Positions 54,311 through 63,612 of a stretch of 64,000 bases of DNA are shown one piece after another. How positions within the stretch are numbered: the first letter of the stretch is position 1; each line of letters starts with the position of its first letter. The notes below the pieces were generated by a model. The model saw only the letters and a list, made by a program, of their open reading frames with translations. It searched no databases and was not told where the DNA came from. This DNA is from Nonomuraea cavernae (GTDB lineage Bacteria > Actinomycetota > Actinomycetes > Streptosporangiales > Streptosporangiaceae). Position numbers and translations under genes: made by a program. The stretch covers positions 196,615-260,614 of the forward strand of contig NZ_BMNH01000001.1 of the NCBI RefSeq assembly GCF_014646355.1, read 5' to 3'.

Positions 54311-56743
54311 ATGCCGGACGTACGCCCGCTGCGGCCCGGCGATCCCGAGCGGATCGGTGACTACCGGCTCGTCGGCGTGCTCGGCTCGGGCGGGCAGGGC
54401 GTGGTCTACCGCGCCGTCGCCGACTCGGGCCGCGAGGTCGCCATCAAGCTGCTGCACAGCCATCTGAGCCACGACGACGACGTCAGGCGGGGCTTCCTGC
54501 GCGAGGTGGAGGCCGCGCAGCGGGTGGCGGCGTTCTGCACGGCCAGCGTGCTGGACGTCGGGGTGCTCGGCGAGCAGCCCTACATCGTGAGCGAGTTCGT
54601 GCCGGGCGTCACCCTGCAGGAGCTCGTACGCGCCTCGGGGCCCCGGGCCGGCGGCGGGCTGGATCGGCTGGCGATCTCCACGCTGACCGCGCTCACCGCC
54701 ATCCACCAGGCCGGGATCGTGCACCGCGACTTCAAGCCGGCCAACGTCCTGATGGGTCCCGAGGGCCCCATCGTCATCGACTTCGGCATCGCCAAGGCGC
54801 TCGACGGCACCACGCGCGCCTCGGGCCCGGTCGGCACACCCGCCTACATGTCGCCCGAGCAGATCAGGGGCGAGGCCGTCCTGCCCGCCTCCGACGTCTT
54901 CAGCTGGGCGGGCACGATGGTGTTCGCGGCCACCGGCCACCCGCCCTTCACCGCCGAGACGATCCCGGCGGTGCTCAACGGCGTGCTGAGCGGCACTCCC
55001 GACCTCGCCGGCCTGCCGCCCCACCTGGCCGACCCGATCCGCGCCTGCCTGGCCAAGGATCCCGCGACCCGCCCGACGCCATTAGCCCTGCTCCAATGGC
55101 TGACCGGCCGCGCCACCCCACTCCCCCCGCCCACCACTCCCGCTGCCACGCCCACGGCTACGGCTGCACCCGAGGCCGCCCTCGGTGCCGGGGCCGCGCC
55201 AGAGGGCGGGGCCGGGGCTCTAAGCGGGCCCATGCCTGCGACCGGGGCCGCGTCCGCGCCCGGAACGGTACCGGGGAGGGCCGAGGCCGCGTCCGCGCCC
55301 GGGACCGTGCCAAGGAGGGCCGAGTCGGCGTCCGCGCCCGGAACCATGCCGGGGCGGGCCGAAGCCCCGTCCGCGCCCGGAACCGTGCCAGGGAGGGCCG
55401 AGTCGGCGTCCGCGCCCGGAACCATGCCAGGGAGGGGCGAGGCCCCGTCCGCGCCCGGGGGCGGGGGCGAAGCCGGGGCCGGGGCGGCGACCTTGTCGGG
55501 TGGTGCCAGGTCCATGAGCCGCCGGGTGCTGATCGGCGGCGTCGCGGCGGCTGCCGCCGCAGCGGTCTCCGCCGTGGCCCTCATCCGCGCGGGAGACCGG
55601 CAGGGCACCCCGGGCTCGCCCTCCGCCTCACCCGTCGCGGCCGGCACCGACCGGCCCGCCACGTCCACGCCGACCTCCACCTCCGGCCCGACGAACGGCC
55701 CGACGAACGGCCCGACGAACGGCCCGACGTCCGGCCCGACGTCCGGCGGACTGCCGCTCGGCACCCCGATCGGGGAGCCCGTCTCTCTGGACGGCACACC
55801 GGTCGCCCTCGCCTCCGCCGGCTCCACCGTGGTCTGCGGCCTGGCCAAGGGACCGGCGCTGGCCTGGGACCCGGCCGCCGCGACCGCGCCCCACCGGCTC
55901 GGCGGCTCGGGCACCAGGACGACCTCGGTGGCCTTCGGCTCCGTCGCCGGGAGGGTCACGGCGGCCACCGGGCACCCCGACGGCACGGTCCGGCTGTGGA
56001 CATCGCCCTGGGGCCCCGACAGCGCGGTCCCGCTGCGAGCACCCACCGGCGATCCCAGCACCGAACACCGGCTGCGCGACCCCGTCCTCGCCGTGACGAT
56101 CGGCGCCGCGGCGGTCGCGATCACCGAGAAGTACAACTCCCTGACCGACCTCACCAGCTCCGTACGGTTCTGGAACATCTCCACCGGCAGGCAGATCGGC
56201 GCCACGATCACCAGCCACTTCCAGGGCGTCAACGGCGTGGCGTTCGGCCGGCTCGGCGACGACGACGTGGCCGTCACCGGTGACGGCCGCAACCAGGTCC
56301 GGGTGTGGCGCCTGGCCACGGGCAAGCAGGTACGCGCGTTCGGCACCGGCGAGGTCGGCGGCATCGAGCGGCTGGCCTGCGGCCAGGTGAAGGGCAGGCC
56401 CGTCGTCGTGTCCACCCACCTGGACGCCACGCTGCGCGTCTACGACCTGGCCACCGGCAGACGTACGGGCAAGTGGACGTTCAGCGGCCGGAGCCCCGAC
56501 GACCGGGGCACCAGCGCCCTCGTCGCGGGCGAGCTCGACGGCGTGCCCATCGCCGCCACCGCCCACAGCCCCGCCTCCGGTGACTCGTTCCTGCGCGTCT
56601 GGAACCTCAGCGACGGCAAAACGGTCGGCAGGCTGAGCGTCGAGCCGATCCGGGCGCTGACCCTGGCCCGGATCGACGGCCGCCCCGTCGCCGTCGCGGC
56701 GACCGACGGCTGGATGCGCGTCTGGAGCCTCGGCGAAGCCTGA
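54311..56743 (+). CDS. Membrane Ser/Thr protein kinase with WD40 sensor domain
   Basis: 810 residues from ATG 54311 (GGGGGAGCCGC upstream). The PknB-type kinase domain (about 15-275) has [13 protein letters not shown], the ATP-anchoring Lys in VAIKLL, the catalytic HRDFKPANV and DFGIAKAL. A Pro/Ala-rich linker contains five 13-residue repeats. One membrane helix ([20 protein letters not shown], near 405) and a (GPTNG)n spacer follow. The extracytoplasmic part is a WD40-type propeller (for example [20 protein letters not shown]). It likely senses an external signal. Intact. Confidence 0.92.
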   Translation: MPDVRPLRPGDPERIGDYRLVGVLGSGGQGVVYRAVADSGREVAIKLLHSHLSHDDDVRRGFLREVEAAQRVAAFCTASVLDVGVLGEQPYIVSEFVPGVTLQELVRASGPRAGGGLDRLAISTLTALTAIHQAGIVHRDFKPANVLMGPEGPIVIDFGIAKALDGTTRASGPVGTPAYMSPEQIRGEAVLPASDVFSWAGTMVFAATGHPPFTAETIPAVLNGVLSGTPDLAGLPPHLADPIRACLAKDPATRPTPLALLQWLTGRATPLPPPTTPAATPTATAAPEAALGAGAAPEGGAGALSGPMPATGAASAPGTVPGRAEAASAPGTVPRRAESASAPGTMPGRAEAPSAPGTVPGRAESASAPGTMPGRGEAPSAPGGGGEAGAGAATLSGGARSMSRRVLIGGVAAAAAAAVSAVALIRAGDRQGTPGSPSASPVAAGTDRPATSTPTSTSGPTNGPTNGPTNGPTSGPTSGGLPLGTPIGEPVSLDGTPVALASAGSTVVCGLAKGPALAWDPAAATAPHRLGGSGTRTTSVAFGSVAGRVTAATGHPDGTVRLWTSPWGPDSAVPLRAPTGDPSTEHRLRDPVLAVTIGAAAVAITEKYNSLTDLTSSVRFWNISTGRQIGATITSHFQGVNGVAFGRLGDDDVAVTGDGRNQVRVWRLATGKQVRAFGTGEVGGIERLACGQVKGRPVVVSTHLDATLRVYDLATGRRTGKWTFSGRSPDDRGTSALVAGELDGVPIAATAHSPASGDSFLRVWNLSDGKTVGRLSVEPIRALTLARIDGRPVAVAATDGWMRVWSLGEA
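55253..55460 (+). repeat. 39-bp tandem repeat in the kinase linker
   Basis: Five imperfect in-frame copies of a 13-codon unit ([17 protein letters not shown]). Confidence 0.88.
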
Positions 56744-56816
56744 CGCTCCCCGGCGGAGGTCCCGCCTGCGCTCCTGGTCAGGAGGCCGCGGAACGTACCG
56801 GCGAGCCGCCCCGAGG

Positions 56817-57617
56817 TCAGGAGGCCGTGACCTGGGGCATGGCCTCGCAGAGGGCCCAGTCGGCGCTGATCGCCCCGGCGGCCTTGAGCAGCAGCGGGAG
56901 GTACTCGTCCGTCAGCTGCTCCATGGACGTCTCGGCGGCGTGGGCGTTGACGTTGAGCGCCGCGACGACGTTGCCGAGCCCGTCGCGCAGCGGGGCGGCG
57001 ACGGACCTGATGCCCAGGGCGAGCTGCTCGTCGGTCAACGCCCAGCCCTTGGCCCGGACCCCGCGCAGCACCGCGTCGCGCTCCTCGGCGGCGGGCCGCC
57101 AGCGTGGCTCGATGCCCGACCGGCTCGGCTCGGCCAGCACCCGTGGGACCTCGGCGGGCGGCAGGCCGGCCAGCAGCACCTTGCCCAGCGACGTCTGCAG
57201 GGCCGGGAAGCGGGTGCCGATCTGCACCGACAGGGTGACGATCTTGGGGACCGCCACCCGGGCGACGTAGACGATGTCGGAGCCGTCGAGCTGGGCGATC
57301 GACGAGGACTCGTGGGTCTGGGCGACAAGTCGTTCCATGTGCGGCCTGGCCACGTCCCACAGCCCCATCGAGCGCACGTAGGAGACGCCCAGCTCCAGCA
57401 CGCGCGGGGTGAGCGCGAACCCGCCCTGCTCGGCCCTGGCGTAGCCGAGCTCCTGCAGGGTCAGCAGGATGCGGCGGGCCGTCGGCCGGGCCAGCCCCGC
57501 GGCGGTGGCCACCTCGGTCAGCGACATCACCGGGCGCCCCGGCCGGAACACCCTGATCACGTCGAGACCGCGGGCCAGCGCCTCGATGAAGTCGGGCCCC
57601 GTGTCAGCACGTGCCAT
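56817..57617 (-). CDS. IclR-family transcriptional regulator
   Basis: 266 residues with an N-terminal winged HTH (LTEVATAAGLARPTARRILLTL) and a GAF-like effector domain (DIVYVARVAVPKIVTLSVQI, TSLGKVLLAGLP, SVAAPLRDGLGNVVAALNV), a PcaU/PcaR-like layout. It probably controls the adjoining catabolic divergon in response to an aromatic acid or a pathway intermediate. It lies 50 bases after the amidohydrolase stop on the same strand. Repeated TGTCCGT motifs upstream of the target genes are candidate sites. Confidence 0.92.
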   Translation of the reverse strand: MARADTGPDFIEALARGLDVIRVFRPGRPVMSLTEVATAAGLARPTARRILLTLQELGYARAEQGGFALTPRVLELGVSYVRSMGLWDVARPHMERLVAQTHESSSIAQLDGSDIVYVARVAVPKIVTLSVQIGTRFPALQTSLGKVLLAGLPPAEVPRVLAEPSRSGIEPRWRPAAEERDAVLRGVRAKGWALTDEQLALGIRSVAAPLRDGLGNVVAALNVNAHAAETSMEQLTDEYLPLLLKAAGAISADWALCEAMPQVTAS

Positions 57618-57667
57618 GGACGCCTCGTCTGCTGCACATCACGGATCCGACTCTAGACCGGCCGCGC

Positions 57668-59116
57668 TCACTGGCTGTGCGTCGCTTCGCTGCGATAGTC
57701 GGTATACGTGTAGGGGTTGTCGAGGATCTTCGTTGCCGGGATGTCGGGGTTCATCCCCTTCACCCAGGCCTCCTCGCCCATCGTCGACCGCAGGTGGTCG
57801 ACGGTCCGCTCGACGTCGCGACGGGCCGCGGCGAGATCGATTCCGATCAGGCGGTGCCGGTGCTTGACCACCCGGCCGTTGACGATCACCGTGTGCACGT
57901 CGCCGCGCTGGGCCTGGAACGCGACGTGGCCGAAGGGGTGGAGCAGCGGGAACGACACGGGCGAGTCGTCGTTCTTGATCAGGACGAGGTCGGCCTTCTT
58001 CCCGACCTCGATGCCGCCCAGGTCGTGGTCACGGCCGAGGGCGCGCGCTCCGCCCCGCGTGGCCCACTCGACGACCTGGTCGGAGCGCAGGGCGCAGTGC
58101 GTGACGGTGTCGCCCTCGGCCTGCGCCCGCAGGTGCTCCCGGGAGCGGTCGGCGCCGAGCGTGGTGCGCATCGCGGAGAACAGGTCGCCGCTCCACCAGA
58201 CGCTGGTGTCCATGGAGAGGGAGACCGGGATGCCGTGCTCGCGGATGGCCCAGGTGGGCGGGTAGCCCTGGCCGGCGCTCTGCTCGCTCTCGGTCGAGAC
58301 GGAGATGGAGCCGCCGGTCGCGGCGATGCGGTGGTAGGAGTCGGCCGACAGCGACGCGGCGTGCACGTACACCGTCTCGGGGGTCATGAAGCCGTGGTCG
58401 TGCATGAGCCTGATGCCGTCGTCGCTGGTCGCGCCCCAGACGCCGGCGTGGGTGGTGACCGCGACGCCCAGCTCGCGGGCCACCTCGAAGGCGGGCTTCT
58501 CGGGGAAGGCCGGGTCGCCGAGGACGTCGAAGGCGAGCTGGAACCCGAGCATGTCGTCGCCGGTGATCCGCCGCCGCACGAAGTCGCGGAACTCGGGCGC
58601 GGCGGTCCACTCGGCGGGCGGCTGCTGGATGTTGCCGTAGGCGAGCACGAACCGGCCGGGCACCGACTGCAGCGCGTCGGCGGCCGCGTCGGCGTGGTCG
58701 ACGGTCCGCAGGCCGTGCGACCAGTCGACGACGGTGGTGACCCCGGCGTCGATGGCCTCGATCGCGGCCAGCACGTTGCCCGCGTGCACGTCCTCGGGGC
58801 GGAACAGTTTGCCGTGTTCCAGGTAGTACCAGACGAAGTACTGCGTCAGGGTCCAGTCGGCGCCGTAGCCGCGCATGGCCGTCTGCCACATGTGCCGGTG
58901 GGTGTCGATCATGCCGGGCATCACGATGCCGTCGGTCGCGTCGATCTCGGCGGCGCCCTCCGGCACCTCCAGCTCGGGCCCCACGGCGGCGATCCGGTCG
59001 TCGACGACGAGGACGTCGGTGCGGGTGAGCACCCCGCGCCCGTCGTCCATCGGCAGCACCGTGCCGCCGCGCAGCACCACGGGCCGTCCCGGCTGGAACT
59101 CGCTCGGCTCGCTCAT
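57668..59116 (-). CDS. Amidohydrolase (ATZ/TRZ or cytosine deaminase-like)
   Basis: 482 residues; TIM-barrel amidohydrolase with the metal ligands His73 and His75 in DTHRHMWQ, a third His in TTHAGVWG, a fourth in YVHAASLS, and the catalytic Asp in SMDTSVWW. Flanking beta-sandwich strands are at both ends. It resembles deaminases of N-heterocycles or guanine. In the divergon it probably feeds substrate into the ring-cleavage pathway by removing an amine or opening an amide (inference). Confidence 0.9.
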   Translation of the reverse strand: MSEPSEFQPGRPVVLRGGTVLPMDDGRGVLTRTDVLVVDDRIAAVGPELEVPEGAAEIDATDGIVMPGMIDTHRHMWQTAMRGYGADWTLTQYFVWYYLEHGKLFRPEDVHAGNVLAAIEAIDAGVTTVVDWSHGLRTVDHADAAADALQSVPGRFVLAYGNIQQPPAEWTAAPEFRDFVRRRITGDDMLGFQLAFDVLGDPAFPEKPAFEVARELGVAVTTHAGVWGATSDDGIRLMHDHGFMTPETVYVHAASLSADSYHRIAATGGSISVSTESEQSAGQGYPPTWAIREHGIPVSLSMDTSVWWSGDLFSAMRTTLGADRSREHLRAQAEGDTVTHCALRSDQVVEWATRGGARALGRDHDLGGIEVGKKADLVLIKNDDSPVSFPLLHPFGHVAFQAQRGDVHTVIVNGRVVKHRHRLIGIDLAAARRDVERTVDHLRSTMGEEAWVKGMNPDIPATKILDNPYTYTDYRSEATHSQ

Positions 59117-59179
59117 CGATGGGCTCCTAACCCTGTGTCCCGACCGATGACCCGACCCTGTACCGATCTTGCGAACGAT

Positions 59180-59302
59180 TGTCCGTCATGCGGTCACCGC
59201 TGTTCGCCGTAACTCTGATGAGCGCCGGTCCGGCTGTCAAGGCTTGACCTTGGCCCGCTGGATACCCAGAATCGCTTCAGCGGACAGGTGTCCGTTGTGC
59301 GG
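59180..59302. promoter_or_regulatory. Repeated IclR-site candidates in the catabolic divergon
   Basis: TGTCCGTCATGCGG (59180-59193) and TGTCCGTTGTGCGG (59289-59302) match at 12 of 14 positions. The second overlaps a perfect inverted repeat CGGACA-GG-TGTCCG (59281-59294). They lie between the divergent amidohydrolase (start 59116) and CoA-transferase (start 59321) genes. Confidence 0.65.
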
Positions 59303-59320
59303 AGCAGAGGACTGAGCTGG

Positions 59321-60496
59321 ATGACAGACAACGCCGTCACCGGGGGGCCGCTGTCCGGCGTGCTGGTGGCCGACTTCTCCCGGGTCCTGGCGGGCCCGTA
59401 CGCCACGATGCTGCTGGCGGACATGGGCGCCCAGGTCGTCAAGGTGGAGGGGCCGAAGGGCGACGACACCCGCTCCTGGACCCCGCCGGTGCGCGGCGAC
59501 GTGTCGACCTACTACCTCGGAGTCAACCGCGGGAAGCGGTCCATCGCGCTCGACCTGCGTGACGAGGCCGACGCCCGGGTGGCGCGGGAGCTGGCCCGCC
59601 GCGCCGACGTGCTGATCGAGAACTTCAAACCGGGCGGCCTGGCCAAGTACGGGCTGGACTTCGAGACCGTGCGGGCCGGCAACTCCGGCGTCGTGTACGC
59701 CTCCATCAGCGGGTTCGGCTCGGGAGCGGGCCGGCACGTGCCCGGCTACGACCTGATGGTGCAGGCCATGTCCGGCCTGATGAGCCTGACCGGGGAGCCG
59801 GACGGGCCGCCGTACCGGGCCGGCATCTCGGTGTTCGACGTGATGGCCGGCAACCACGCCGTCATCGGCATCCTGGCCGCGTTGCGGCACCGCGACGCGA
59901 CCGGGCGAGGACAGCACGTCGAGGTCAACCTGCTGTCGTCGGCGCTCACCGGGCTGGTCAACCACAGCTCCGCGTACGTGTCCGGCGGGGTCGTCCCCTA
60001 CCGGATGGGCAACGCGCACCCGAGCGTCTTCCCGTACGAGCCGCTGCCCACCGCCGACAACGACATCATCGTCGCCGCCGCGAACGACGGCCAGTTCCGC
60101 AGGCTCTGCGAGGTGCTCGGCATCCCGGAGATCGCGGACGACCCGCGCTTCGCCCGCAACGCCGGCCGCACCGCGCGCCGCGACGAGCTGCGCCCGATCC
60201 TGGTCGAGCAGCTCACCAAGCGGGGCGCGGTCGAGTGGTTCGAGCTGCTGGTCGAGGCGGGGGTGCCGAGCGGGCCGATCAACACCATCGACGGCGGCTT
60301 CGCGATGGCCGAACGGTTCGGGCTGGACCCGATCGTCGAGGTCGGCGAGGGTGAGCGGGCGATCCCTACGACCCGGCATCCGATCCGGTTCTCCGAGACG
60401 CCGGTCGGCTACGCGCTGCCGCCGCCCGAGCTCGACGAGCACGGCGCCGAGCTGCGCGCCTGGCTGACCACCCCACGGGAGGACGGCGATGACTGA
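59321..60496 (+). CDS. Class III (CaiB/BaiF) CoA-transferase
   Basis: 391 residues from ATG 59321. Family features: VADFSRVLAGPYATMLLADMGAQVVKVE at the N-terminus, VLIENFKPG, and catalytic Asp144 in PGYDLMVQAMSGLM. It transfers CoA between carboxylic acids without an ATP step. It is the first gene of the plus-strand arm and overlaps the citryl-CoA-lyase-like gene by eight bases. The acid activated is probably a ring-cleavage product. Confidence 0.92.
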   Translation: MTDNAVTGGPLSGVLVADFSRVLAGPYATMLLADMGAQVVKVEGPKGDDTRSWTPPVRGDVSTYYLGVNRGKRSIALDLRDEADARVARELARRADVLIENFKPGGLAKYGLDFETVRAGNSGVVYASISGFGSGAGRHVPGYDLMVQAMSGLMSLTGEPDGPPYRAGISVFDVMAGNHAVIGILAALRHRDATGRGQHVEVNLLSSALTGLVNHSSAYVSGGVVPYRMGNAHPSVFPYEPLPTADNDIIVAAANDGQFRRLCEVLGIPEIADDPRFARNAGRTARRDELRPILVEQLTKRGAVEWFELLVEAGVPSGPINTIDGGFAMAERFGLDPIVEVGEGERAIPTTRHPIRFSETPVGYALPPPELDEHGAELRAWLTTPREDGDD

Positions 60497-61355
60497 ACAC
60501 GCGGGCCAGCCGCGCCGGCCGGAGCCGGAGCCGGGAGGACAGACGGAGCGGCCCGACTACCCCACCGCGCTCGGCGCGTCGTCGCTGGAGACGATCACGC
60601 TGCTCGGCCACGACCTGGCCGAGGACGTCATGGGCCAGGTCGGGTTCGGCGAGCTGGCCTTCTGGCTGGCGACCCAGCGGCGGCCCACACCGGGAGAGAC
60701 CCGGGTGTTCGAGGCCGTGCTGGCCGCACTCGCCGACCACGGCTTCACGCCCACCGCGATCGTGACCCGGCTGACCTACCTGTCGGCGCCCGACTCGATC
60801 CAGGGCGCGCTCGCCGCCGGGCTGCTCGGCGGCGGGTCGCGCTTCCTGGGCGTCACCGAGGACTGCGGCCGGTTCCTGCACGACGTGCTGGCCTCGTGCG
60901 ACCCGCCGCCGGCCGACGACGACGGCTGGGACGCCCTGGCCCTGCGCACCGTGCGCGCCCAGCGGGAGGCGAACAGGTTCGTGCCCGGCCTCGGCCACCA
61001 CGTGCACAAGCAGGGCGATCCACGCACCGCGCGGTTGTTCCGGATCGCCGCCGAGGAGGGCCTGTACGGGCCGCACCTGTCGCTGTTCGCCGCGATCGGC
61101 CGGGTCCATCCCGAGGTGCTGGGCAAGAGGCTGCCGCTGAACGGGGCCGGCGTCTGCGGCGCGGCCCTCGCCGATCTCGGCCTGCCGCTGGAGCTGCTGC
61201 GCGGCTTCGCCCTGCTGGCCAGGACCGCCGGACTGATCGGGCAGCTCGCCGAGGAGCTGCGCCGCCCGGTCGCGAACGAGATCTTCCTGTCGGTGGACCT
61301 GAACAACCGGTCCGTCGCCCCCGAGCCGTACCCCCCTGGAGGTTCGCATGGCTGA
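60489..61355 (+). CDS. Citrate-synthase-related citryl-CoA lyase-like protein
   Basis: 288 residues. It is shorter than citrate synthase but keeps the active-site segment GLGHHVHKQGDPRTARLF, where the second His corresponds to a catalytic His of citrate synthase. The C-terminus has ELRRPVANEIFLSVDL. Citryl-CoA-lyase-like domains split citrate-like CoA thioesters by retro-Claisen reaction. Coupled to the CoA-transferase gene upstream and to the LigB gene downstream (8-base overlaps), which suggests activation then cleavage of a citrate-like ring-fission product. Confidence 0.85.
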   Translation: MTEHAGQPRRPEPEPGGQTERPDYPTALGASSLETITLLGHDLAEDVMGQVGFGELAFWLATQRRPTPGETRVFEAVLAALADHGFTPTAIVTRLTYLSAPDSIQGALAAGLLGGGSRFLGVTEDCGRFLHDVLASCDPPPADDDGWDALALRTVRAQREANRFVPGLGHHVHKQGDPRTARLFRIAAEEGLYGPHLSLFAAIGRVHPEVLGKRLPLNGAGVCGAALADLGLPLELLRGFALLARTAGLIGQLAEELRRPVANEIFLSVDLNNRSVAPEPYPPGGSHG

Positions 61356-62211
61356 ACTGGTCGCGGTGATCGCGTCCACTCACCACCCCTTCTACTACCG
61401 CGCCAGCACCGCCACCGGGGAGGACCGTCCCCCGTTCGCGGACGAGTGGGTGCGCAAGGTGGAGGCGTTCCGGGAGACCCTGACCAGGGCCCGTCCCGAC
61501 GTGCTGGTCATGGTCGGCTCCGACCACTTCCACCAGCTGTGGCTGGACAACATGCCGCAGTTCCTGGTCGGCAAGGCCCCCTTCTACGACGCGAACTTCT
61601 ACAACGAGGAACGTGAGTTCGGCCTGCCCCGGATGCTGTTCAAGGGCCAGGAGGACCTGTCCTCGCACGTGCTGCGCGAAGGGCTCGACGCGGGGTTCGA
61701 CCTGGCGTTCTCCAACGAGCTGCGGATCGACCACTCGATCACCTGCCCGATCATCACCCTGCGCCCGCAGAACGACCTGCCGATCGTGCCCGTCTACACC
61801 AACATCTTCGCCCCGCCCCTGCCACGGCCGAAACGGTTCGTGCAGCTCGGGCAGACCATCCGGGAGCTCGTCGAGTCGTGGCCGGCGGACAGGCGGGTCG
61901 CGGTCATCGGCACCGGGCACCTGTCGCTGGAGCTCGGCGGGCCGCGACAGTTCGGCCCGCACGGGCCCGACCCCGAGTTCGACCGCAAGGCCGTCGAGTG
62001 GATCTCGACCGGCGACATCGAGGGCTGCCTGGCCGAGGTCACCCTCGACAGCCTGCACCTGCCGGGCAACGCCACGCACGGCTTCATGGACTTCATGCTG
62101 ATGATGGGCGTCGCGGGCGAGGGCCGGAAGGCCGACTACGTCGACACCTACGATCTGTTCCACACCATGGAGGCCTACTTCACCTGGTATCCGAACGGAG
62201 GGCAGGCATGA
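61348..62211 (+). CDS. Class III extradiol dioxygenase, LigB-type catalytic subunit
   Basis: 287 residues from ATG 61348 (GGAGG upstream). The metal-binding His pair is in IASTHHPFYYR, another active-site segment is VGSDHFHQLWLDN, and the C-terminus has GTGHLSLELGGP, where the His is catalytic in this family. It cleaves a catechol, protocatechuate, gallate or a hydroxypyridine ring next to a hydroxyl. It pairs with the LigA-like subunit encoded next; unusually, the large subunit gene comes first. Confidence 0.9.
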   Translation: MAELVAVIASTHHPFYYRASTATGEDRPPFADEWVRKVEAFRETLTRARPDVLVMVGSDHFHQLWLDNMPQFLVGKAPFYDANFYNEEREFGLPRMLFKGQEDLSSHVLREGLDAGFDLAFSNELRIDHSITCPIITLRPQNDLPIVPVYTNIFAPPLPRPKRFVQLGQTIRELVESWPADRRVAVIGTGHLSLELGGPRQFGPHGPDPEFDRKAVEWISTGDIEGCLAEVTLDSLHLPGNATHGFMDFMLMMGVAGEGRKADYVDTYDLFHTMEAYFTWYPNGGQA

Positions 62212-62567
62212 GCAAGTACCTGCTGAACAAGTTCCTGTTCACCGTCGACCGCGATCCGGAGCTGGTGGAGCGCTACCGGGAGGAGCCGCGGGCCACGGTG
62301 GAGATGTGGGAGGCCGACTACGCCAACCGCATCCTCGGCTGCCACGAGGGCGAGTCGTCCACCTGGCTGCGCTTCGACGACGTGGAACGTGAGGCGCTGG
62401 CCGCGCACGACTATCCGAGGCTGTTCGAGCTCGGCGCGCATCCGTTCCTCACGCTGACGCTGTTCATCGCCATGTTCGAACGCGACCACGAGCCGCTGGG
62501 GTTCCAGACCGAGTACGCCCGGCGGCTCTCCCACCTGAGCCTGCCCTATCCCGACATCGCGACCTGA
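62208..62567 (+). CDS. LigA-like small subunit of the extradiol dioxygenase
   Basis: 119 residues from ATG 62208, overlapping the LigB stop (ATGA). All-helical LigA-type protein (KYLLNKFLFTVDRDPELVER and FELGAHPFLTLTLFIAMF). It forms the lid over the LigB active site. Its length matches LigA. It is encoded downstream of LigB rather than upstream. Confidence 0.87.
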   Translation: MSKYLLNKFLFTVDRDPELVERYREEPRATVEMWEADYANRILGCHEGESSTWLRFDDVEREALAAHDYPRLFELGAHPFLTLTLFIAMFERDHEPLGFQTEYARRLSHLSLPYPDIAT

Positions 62568-62570
62568 GTC

Positions 62571-63527
62571 GTGCGCGCACTGGAGATCCGGCGTCCCGGC
62601 CGGCCGCCCGTGGTGTCCGAGCGGCCCGCCCCGGCGCCCGGCGCGGGCGAGGCCCTGGTCGAGGTCCTCGCCGCCCCCATCACCCCGCTGGACGTGCTCT
62701 GCGCGAGCGGCACGTCCTACTTCGGCACGCCGTCGACTCCGTACGTGCCGGGGGTGCAGGGGGTCGGGACGGCCGGCGGTCGCCTGGTGTGGTTCCCCAC
62801 CTCGGCCGGGATGGCCCCGGGTGACGGCAGCATGGCGGAGGTCGTCCGGGTGCCCGAGGCCGACCTCGTCGAGCTGCCCGAGGAGGCCGATCCGATTGCC
62901 GTCGCCGCGCTCGGCCTGTCGGCGGTCGCCGCGTACCTGGCGCTCACCTGGCGGGGCGAGCTGGCGGCCGGCGAGCAGGTCATCGTGCTGGGCGCGGGAG
63001 GCGTGGTGGGGCAGGCGGCCGTCCAGCTGGCCCGCATCGCCGGCGCGCGCCGGGTCGTCGCGGCCGCGCGCTCGGCGGCGGGGCGCGAACGGGCGGCGGA
63101 GGCCGGCGCCGACGCCGTCGTCGCGCTCGACACCGACGACGTGGCCGAGCTCGCGGCCCGGTTCGAGGCGGTCATCGACGGACCGGCCGACCTGGTCCTC
63201 GACCCGTTGTTCGGCCCGCCGGCGGCGGCTGCCGCGCGTACGCTGCGGACGGGCGGCCGGCTGGTCAATCTCGGCGGCTCGGCCTCGGAGACGTGCCCGC
63301 TCGACTCGGCCACGCTGCGCAGCCGGTCGCTGCGGCTGCTCGGCTACACCAACAACGAGCTGACCTCCGGGCAGCGCGCCGCGGCGGTGGCCACGGTGGC
63401 CACGCACGCCGCGCGGGGGCGGCTGGCCGTCGCCCACGAGGTCGTGCCGTTCGACGCCGCCGGGCCGGCCTGGACCCGCCAGGCCGACGGCTCGGCGAGC
63501 GGCCGGATCGTCCTCACCCTGCGCTGA
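62571..63527 (+). CDS. Quinone oxidoreductase-like medium-chain dehydrogenase
   Basis: 318 residues from GTG 62571, three bases after LigA. It has no zinc ligands. The Rossmann motif is VLGAGGVVGQAAVQLA, preceded by PYVPGVQGVGTAGG and followed by GGRLVNLGGSASE. It is a member of the NADPH:quinone reductase group and probably reduces an enone or quinone intermediate of the pathway. Confidence 0.9.
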   Translation: MRALEIRRPGRPPVVSERPAPAPGAGEALVEVLAAPITPLDVLCASGTSYFGTPSTPYVPGVQGVGTAGGRLVWFPTSAGMAPGDGSMAEVVRVPEADLVELPEEADPIAVAALGLSAVAAYLALTWRGELAAGEQVIVLGAGGVVGQAAVQLARIAGARRVVAAARSAAGRERAAEAGADAVVALDTDDVAELAARFEAVIDGPADLVLDPLFGPPAAAAARTLRTGGRLVNLGGSASETCPLDSATLRSRSLRLLGYTNNELTSGQRAAAVATVATHAARGRLAVAHEVVPFDAAGPAWTRQADGSASGRIVLTLR

Positions 63528-63612
63528 TCCGGGGGACAAAACGGTTCAATCATGCACTTCGCGGACGACCTGGTAGCGTCCTCCTCACATGCCGGAAACA
63601 TGGAGATCACGG
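63528..63612 (+). other. Short intergenic region before the methyltransferase gene
   Basis: It follows the catabolic operon and holds the promoter of the next gene. No hairpin of note. Confidence 0.4.
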
